A stretch of DNA of 64,000 bases from Calonectria ilicicola (Eukaryota > Ascomycota > Sordariomycetes > Hypocreales > Nectriaceae). Below the pieces are notes generated by a model that was not told where the DNA came from, made no database searches, and was given only the letters and a program-made list of their open reading frames with translations. Made by a program: the position numbers and the translations under genes. Below, piece by piece: positions 58,671-64,000 of this stretch; positions within the stretch are counted from its first letter, which is position 1, and every line of letters starts with the position of its first letter. The DNA lies in contig CP085833.1 in NCBI GenBank assembly GCA_020809705.1, forward strand, positions 310,001 to 374,000, in the 5' to 3' direction.

Positions 58671-59787
58671 AAAGAGTCATCATCTTGTATCACGCCTGAA
58701 TTTTCGGGTGTTTTATGTATCTCTCGGGAATTAGCTAGCCCTTGGTTTGGGCGGCCTGGGAGTTTATGCCTGGCTTGATGTTAAAAGAATGCAATCACAC
58801 ATAGCCATAGCCTCTCTAAAGCAAATATTTCTTTTTATTATCTGAATTTCATCCTCACCTGATTGTGACCTGTCCATGATCATGATGGTAGATTGTGTGA
58901 TTTATTTTTGGAGATGAATCGCACACCATTAATTTGGTCTGGTCTAGTTGTTCCCATCTTTGCTTATCAACTCCATCATCTTTACCTGACACTCAGGACA
59001 CGATTGACTTGCACCACCTTTCAGATCCCTCAAAGCTGAGATATGAACAATCAGTTCAATCCTCACGCGATAGTGAATTTTTCGAGTCTGACGATCCAGC
59101 ACAACTGTCATTTGCTACCGCCCGAGCTACGTAAGAATGTGGGTACCGGGTAGTTCCCCGAAAGGCTGCGACGCTATCTCGAGCAGGGATTCTCCACCGC
59201 TATCTCGCCCTTTGAAATAAGCGGGGTGATTCGTAGCCCCCCCTCGAGATATGCAGCTGGTCCTAGACGGCTTTGTGCTCGGAACGTCGGCGCTAAAGGC
59301 TGCGAGAGCGAGCAAAGGCTGGGAGGAGCGCCTCCTGGCCAGGGGCGTCCATGCGCTCTGCCAAGATGACCTGCAGCGGCTTATCACCATTGCTTTGGTA
59401 ACAATCACGGCAGCTTGGCGTGTCTAGACCACACCTCCTGTCCCCACATATTACTGCCCCAGACCTGATCAGCCAGGCTGGCGGTTGTCAATTGGTACGG
59501 GATGCAACCTCCGCAACGTTTCTGGGGTAATCGTGGGAGAGGAGCACCGCCGCCCGAGTGACACGATTCTATACAGACTATGGCCGGTTCAAGACCTGGT
59601 TGCTAACATCCCGAGGCTGCACAGGTGCATTGAACCTCCTCACGGGCAGGGTGATGGGAAAGTTATAAGTACGGTGTGCATTTCGAAACCAAGTTCGAGC
59701 ACAAGACGTGTTCCACAGGATTTCGATTCGGGACGACAGTCCTCGCCATTTTCCAACAGTAGATCGTGTCGACTCAACACCGCGAAA
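58671..59787. promoter_or_regulatory. Promoter region of the ACS-family transporter
   Basis: 1.1 kb without a supported gene. It includes a repeated CGCTATCTCG word (near 59170 and 59200) and a relaxed form of the cluster palindrome, GGAGGAGCGCCTCC, at 59322-59335. Confidence 0.4.
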
Positions 59788-61436
59788 ATGGCATTTACGC
59801 GAATGAAAGAGTATTTTAGCGGCAACCCGCGGTCTCCGCTGGAGAGGAAGCTGGTCTTTAAGCTGGATTGTTTTATCCTATCGTTTTGCTGCTTGGCCTA
59901 CTTCATGTACGTGCATTGATGGAGAGGAAACCGAGAGGCTCTGCTAACTAGGAACAGGAACTATCTTGATCGATCCAACATCACACAGGCCTATGTCTCT
60001 GGCATGAAGGAGGATCTCTCCTTCAAGGGAGCAGAGCTCACTGCCATCAACTCAATCTATCAATCCGGATATATGATGCAAGTCTTTTTCAGTAGCCAGG
60101 TTTGCCTAATGCAGCTAACACGTTGTGTAGTGGTATCGTCCCGAATACTCTGTTGCTTAGCCGACTCCGACCAAGAATATTTTTCCCAATCATGATCTGC
60201 ATTTGGGCTTCCTTCACAATGGTCACAGCTGCTGCCAAGACTCCACAGCACATCATGGCCATTCGCTTCTTCCAAGGATACTCCGAGTCTTGTGTCTTTG
60301 CCGGTACTCACCTGATCCTTGGTTCCTGGTATACCGAGGAGGAATTGGGTAAGCGCAGTGCAATCTTTACTGGATCCGGATTGGCTGGAGGCATGTTTGG
60401 CGGATTTCTTCAATCCGGTATTCATAAGTCAATGAACGGTCTCCAAGGCCTTGCGGGTTGGCGTTGGCTATTTATCGTGAGTGCTAAAGTAACGACGTGA
60501 CCATGGCTAAGACTGACCTAATAACTCAGATTGATGGTATCATCACATTTCCAGTTGCAATTTACGGCTACTTCTTGTTTCCCGACACCCCAGCTACCAC
60601 TACGGCTCCATACCTCTCAGAGGAGGAGAGAAAGCTGGCCATTGAACGCGTTCCTGTTGCTGAGGACAAGCCAATTCTGAACAAGGAGTTTGCTAGGAGC
60701 GTATTGAGCTCCTGGTACTTTTACGCATTTGGCTTCTTGTGGATCCTGGGCAACTGCTCAGAGGCCTTCAGTTCGCAGACGCTGCTGAATCTCTACATGC
60801 AGTCTCACCCGACCATCAAATACAGCGTGTACCAGATGAACAACTACCCTACCGGAGTGCAGGCCGTTGGCATCGTCTCCACACTTTTGTGGGCTACCTG
60901 GACAGATATTTATGGCAAGCGATGGATTACTGGCTACTACAATGCCATTACGGGCATTGCTAGCTCGGTCATTATTCTGGCCCCGACAACGTCGACTGCC
61001 GGCATCTTTGGGTCGTATTACTGGGCTGGATCCATCTACTGCTGCCAAGCTACGTTTTTCGCTTGGGCAAATGACACACTACGAAGCAAGCCCCCGGCCT
61101 ACAGGGCAGCTGTGATTGGAGTCATGAACTTTGGTGGAAACCTTTTCCAGGCCTGGTGGCCACTCATTTTCTACCGCGCCGATGCAGCGCCCATGTTCAA
61201 GGTCAGTGTTTCTTTTACGCACTCACACCGAGCCCAGTTGGCTAACCGGTTAATAGCGTGGCATGTACTGCATGATTGTGGTTTGCGCCTTGTTGGCTAT
61301 TTGGGTCACCGTCATGGTCTGGTATGAGAGGCGAGATAAGAAGAACATGGCCATCCTGGAGGGACAAGCTGTGGCCGATGCAGCTGTGGCCAAAGCCGTG
61401 GACGATGAGGATGTCGATGGCGGCAAGAAGGTGTAG
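59788..61436 (+). CDS. MFS transporter, anion:cation symporter (ACS, allantoate/pantothenate permease-like)
   Basis: Five exons: 59788-59906, 59958-60077, 60131-60476, 60530-61201 and 61257-61436; 478 residues. It has the family's entry motif MNYLDRSNITQAYVSGMKEDL, the GIVPNTLLLSRLRPR loop after helix 2, RFFQGYSESCVFAGTHLIL and GWRWLFIIDGIITFPVAI at the domain junction. There are twelve predicted helices, with a polar cytoplasmic tail (VAKAVDDEDVDGGKKV). Intron 2 uses a GC donor (GCAAGT, 60078-60130); only this junction keeps the frame and the conserved sequence. ACS-family members import carboxylates and amide-containing nutrients with protons. Placement suggests uptake of the cluster's substrate. 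Confidence 0.9.
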
Positions 61437-62115
61437 CAGCCATTTGTGAGAGACACCAATAGTTGACTTTATTGTAGCCGCGCTCCCCCTGCTCCAGCTC
61501 GATCGATTGATTCCGGGGTAACTGCCACCACCTCCCATTGCATCGTGACTGTTCTGAATCGTCGTGGTGGCCACTAACCATCTCGTTTGGAAAATGGGCG
61601 ATCCGTTTACCCCAGCCACGTCGCAGAGTCTCCGCTTCTTATCTGCAGAGCTATCCTTTGGGGAATCGCTCTGGGAGGAGCCCCGCCTCTCCGCATCCCA
61701 TCTTATCGAACAGGATATCGTTATCCAACCTGTTGATTGGTCTCTTCCCCGGCCATCGTGACGTTTCGTCCCCGCGCTAAGTGCCTTAGCCAATCGTAAA
61801 GGTTGCATTAGTCGCGGCATCCCTGGTGTCTTGTCCTGGCAGGGACCTGAGCCATAATCCGATTGTCTATGCCTGCTCCTCCAAAATTGATAAGCCACTG
61901 GCTCGTTAGCTGCTGTACCCCGGCTCTCCTCGCCGGGCGCGCAACACCATCCCGGCGCGTCTATCCGCCCTGGCAGGTCTCTCAACGCAGCACCCCTCAC
62001 GTTCCAAACCTGGTGCATTGTTCCGTTTTCGAGCCTGTCCACGCCCAACCTTTGACTGATAGACGCACCATAGATAGACTCCGAATAGCACGGCCTACAT
62101 TATTGTGACTTGAGA
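61437..62115. promoter_or_regulatory. Intergenic region upstream of the C2H2/MHR regulator
   Basis: 679 bp with no supported gene; overlapping frames in both directions are mirror shadows. A GGGAGGAGCCCCGCC element near 61673-61687 loosely resembles the cluster motif. Confidence 0.4.
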
Positions 62116-64000
62116 ATGTCAACCACCACCATGGAGGTCGCTTCAACCTCAGTTGCTGCATCCAGTGCCACATTGCGGCCTTTTGCATGCCCAGCCTGTT
62201 CAAGCCGGTTTACCCGCCTGGTAAGTCCATCATGACCTCATTATCGTACAAGGACTCTTTTTTTCTGATCAATTTGGAAGGAAAATCTCAACCGACATAC
62301 TCGATCCGGTAAATCTCATCACAACGCCTTGCCGTGCCGCAACGTGAACTAACACAATGTAGTCCACAGGGAGTCTAACCAGAGGCCTTTCCCATGTCCT
62401 TATTGCGATGTATCATTCTCTAGAAGGTGAGGCTTTTCAGGTATGAGACAATAATATCTCAAGACTGATCGTGGCCAAAGTGATTTGAGAAAGAGGCACA
62501 TAAAAAAGTCCCATCATCAAAAAAGGTCGACATCGCCAAAGTCACCAGCCCGGTCGGTGACTCAAAGTAATGGGGCTCCTGAAGAGGTGAGATGGTTTGG
62601 TGGGAGATTTGTTCATGGTGTTGTGCCTAATCTGCATTACAGCCGCCCGCCGACTTGTTCTCACCTAATGACATTTCATGGCTCTTTAAGCTTCCACAAT
62701 TTATTGCAGCGTACTTCGAAAAGTTCCATGCAAACTTTCCCGTTTTACATAGGCCCAGCATTGATATGGCTACTACCAAAGAACCCTTACTGCAGGCTAT
62801 TGCTTGTTTAGGAGCCGTGTACCATGACCCCGGACAAAGATTCAGTACGGCCCTGTTCGAGGCTGGAATGAAGACCCTGGATAATTATGTAAGTTATCGA
62901 CCCCTGTCAGGGACTGACAAGGTCATTTTCAGCTTCTAATCAAACTGATCACGTGCGTAGATTAAAGAGGATCGTTCTAGGTTCCGTGAGATATGGGTGA
63001 TTCAGGCCTATCTCCTCTTTGAACATTTCGCAATCTACAGCTGCCAAGAAAAATTGTTTCCAAAAGCGATCACCATACATAGAATCTTGGTCGATGCTGC
63101 AAGAGAATTCCAAATGCTTCAAGATGGCGCTGCTTTGACCACTGGCAGCCCCGATGCTTCGATGGACCATGACGAGCTTATTACAGAAGAAAGTAGGTGG
63201 AAGGCCTTTATCGACCACGAATCACAAAAGAGGCGAGTAATTGCATCTTGTGGATGGTAATACTAGTATTAACCTCATTTCAGAGTCATATTTTCGCTTT
63301 ATTATCTTGACTCTCAACTGGCAGTCAGTTGCAACATGAGGCCACTACTCTCGGCCCTTGAGCTCAAATGGGAGCTCCCTTGCCCTGATAATTTATGGGC
63401 TTCTCCGAATGCCACTGCATGGAGCCTACTTTCACATATTCAGAACTCTTCTTTCAATATGAATGAAGAGGATGATTACGAAGCTAACCCTGACCCGAGA
63501 CCAGCCCACGGAGATCTTTATGAGTGTCTTCTCCATTTAATACACCCAAACCGTGCCGTAGGGCAACCTCTTGGCCTATTGTGGTACTCACCGTTTGCTT
63601 CGCTCATTCTAATTATCCAAATGCAAATGATGATCCGCGACATGACAATGGCAAGCGTATTCTTCTGCACCAATATTACACTTGGTTCAACCAGGCACAA
63701 CCTGTATTTCAACCCCAAACCCATATCGTTTTACCTGTCACTAAAAATATCTACCTTAGTTCAATTATATCGGAAGAAAACCGTGCGCAAATATTCCAGG
63801 CCCTTCACAGCCTAGCAGGTATATTTCACGCTTCTAATTGTTGCTCTCGCTATGACTAATGCTTGCTAGATTTAATCCCAAAAATTGGAACGCTCAACAT
63901 TTTGGATGATACTGCGGGGTTTGGAGTAGATGAACCTGGCCAATCCGATAGAGTGAACAAAGCTCTTTGGCACTCGGTTTGGGTTGCGTGGCATTACACT
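62116..64000 (+). CDS. C2H2 zinc-finger transcription factor with fungal MHR domain, 3' truncated by window
   Basis: Exons seen: 62116-62220, 62281-62308, 62363-62426, 62481-62586, 62643-62888, 62961-63232, 63284 to about 63560, one from about 63656 to 63821, then from about 63891 to the window end. Two C2H2 fingers: Cys25, Cys28, His41, His46 (CPAC...RHTRSVH) and Cys56, Cys59, His72, His77 (CPYC...KRHIKKSH). Then a Ser/Pro linker and the MHR domain (FIAAYFEKFHANFPVLHRPS, ALYYLD-type RVIFSLYYLDSQLAV). The intron at 63233-63283 appears to use a GC donor. The exon boundaries at 63560-63660 are uncertain; a donor at 63561 and acceptor at 63655 keep the frame. As the only regulator in the cluster, it is the best candidate to bind the GGAGCTCC sites. 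The end of the gene is beyond the window. Confidence 0.8.

Noticed and set aside
63371..63378. Eighth GGAGCTCC as a regulatory site
   Set aside because: It lies inside the coding exon of the C2H2/MHR gene (codons for Trp-Glu-Leu-Pro), so I do not count it with the promoter copies, though autoregulation from within the gene is not impossible.

Overview
This window is nuclear DNA of a filamentous ascomycete. It has spliceosomal introns of about 45-100 bp with GTRAGT donors, CTAAC-type branch points and YAG acceptors, Zn2Cys6 and MHR transcription factors, PTH11-type receptors, and PDR and DHA transporters. A eurotiomycete of the Aspergillus/Penicillium/Talaromyces kind fits best, but the species cannot be fixed from this sequence. 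All gene models below were spliced by eye, with reading frame checked across each junction.

Layout. 1-436: 3' end of an acyl-CoA ligase. 1714-3125: PTH11-like 7TM protein. 3279-15677: two mirror-image pairs of a Zn2Cys6 regulator divergent from a multidrug pump (TF1 / DHA2 MFS, then PDR ABC pump / TF2). 16916-17043: a tRNA-Cys gene interrupted in the D-stem by a 57-nt insert that looks like an mRNA-type GT-AG intron. 17862-19307: BAHD-like acyltransferase. 21587-32439: sparse accessory region with two C2H2-type proteins, a decayed S8 protease pseudogene, an aldo-keto reductase and a secreted Thr/Ser/Val-rich protein. 33488-36405: second PTH11-like protein and a secreted tandem-repeat protein. 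36406-40895: gene-poor 4.5 kb. 40896-42655: a two-copy beta-domain plus coiled-coil protein.

43402-63999 (runs off the window): a compact metabolic cluster of a beta-hydroxyacid dehydrogenase, GST-like protein, DHDPS/HOGA-type aldolase, aspartate-type aminotransferase, 5-oxoprolinase, Fe(II)/2OG dioxygenase, ACS-family MFS transporter and a C2H2+MHR regulator. Seven copies of the palindrome GGAGCTCC lie upstream of four of these genes, and looser relatives lie upstream of the others. The only other copy I found in the window is inside the regulator's own coding sequence.

How the cluster may work (inference): the enzymes order into a route from a 5-oxoproline-type lactam. Hydroxylation by the 2OG enzyme, ATP-driven ring opening to hydroxyglutamate, transamination to 4-hydroxy-2-oxoglutarate, aldol cleavage to pyruvate plus glyoxylate, and reduction of glyoxylate would parallel the lower half of animal hydroxyproline breakdown. 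The two observations most worth following are this cluster with its shared cis element and the tRNA-Cys gene with the apparent spliceosomal intron.
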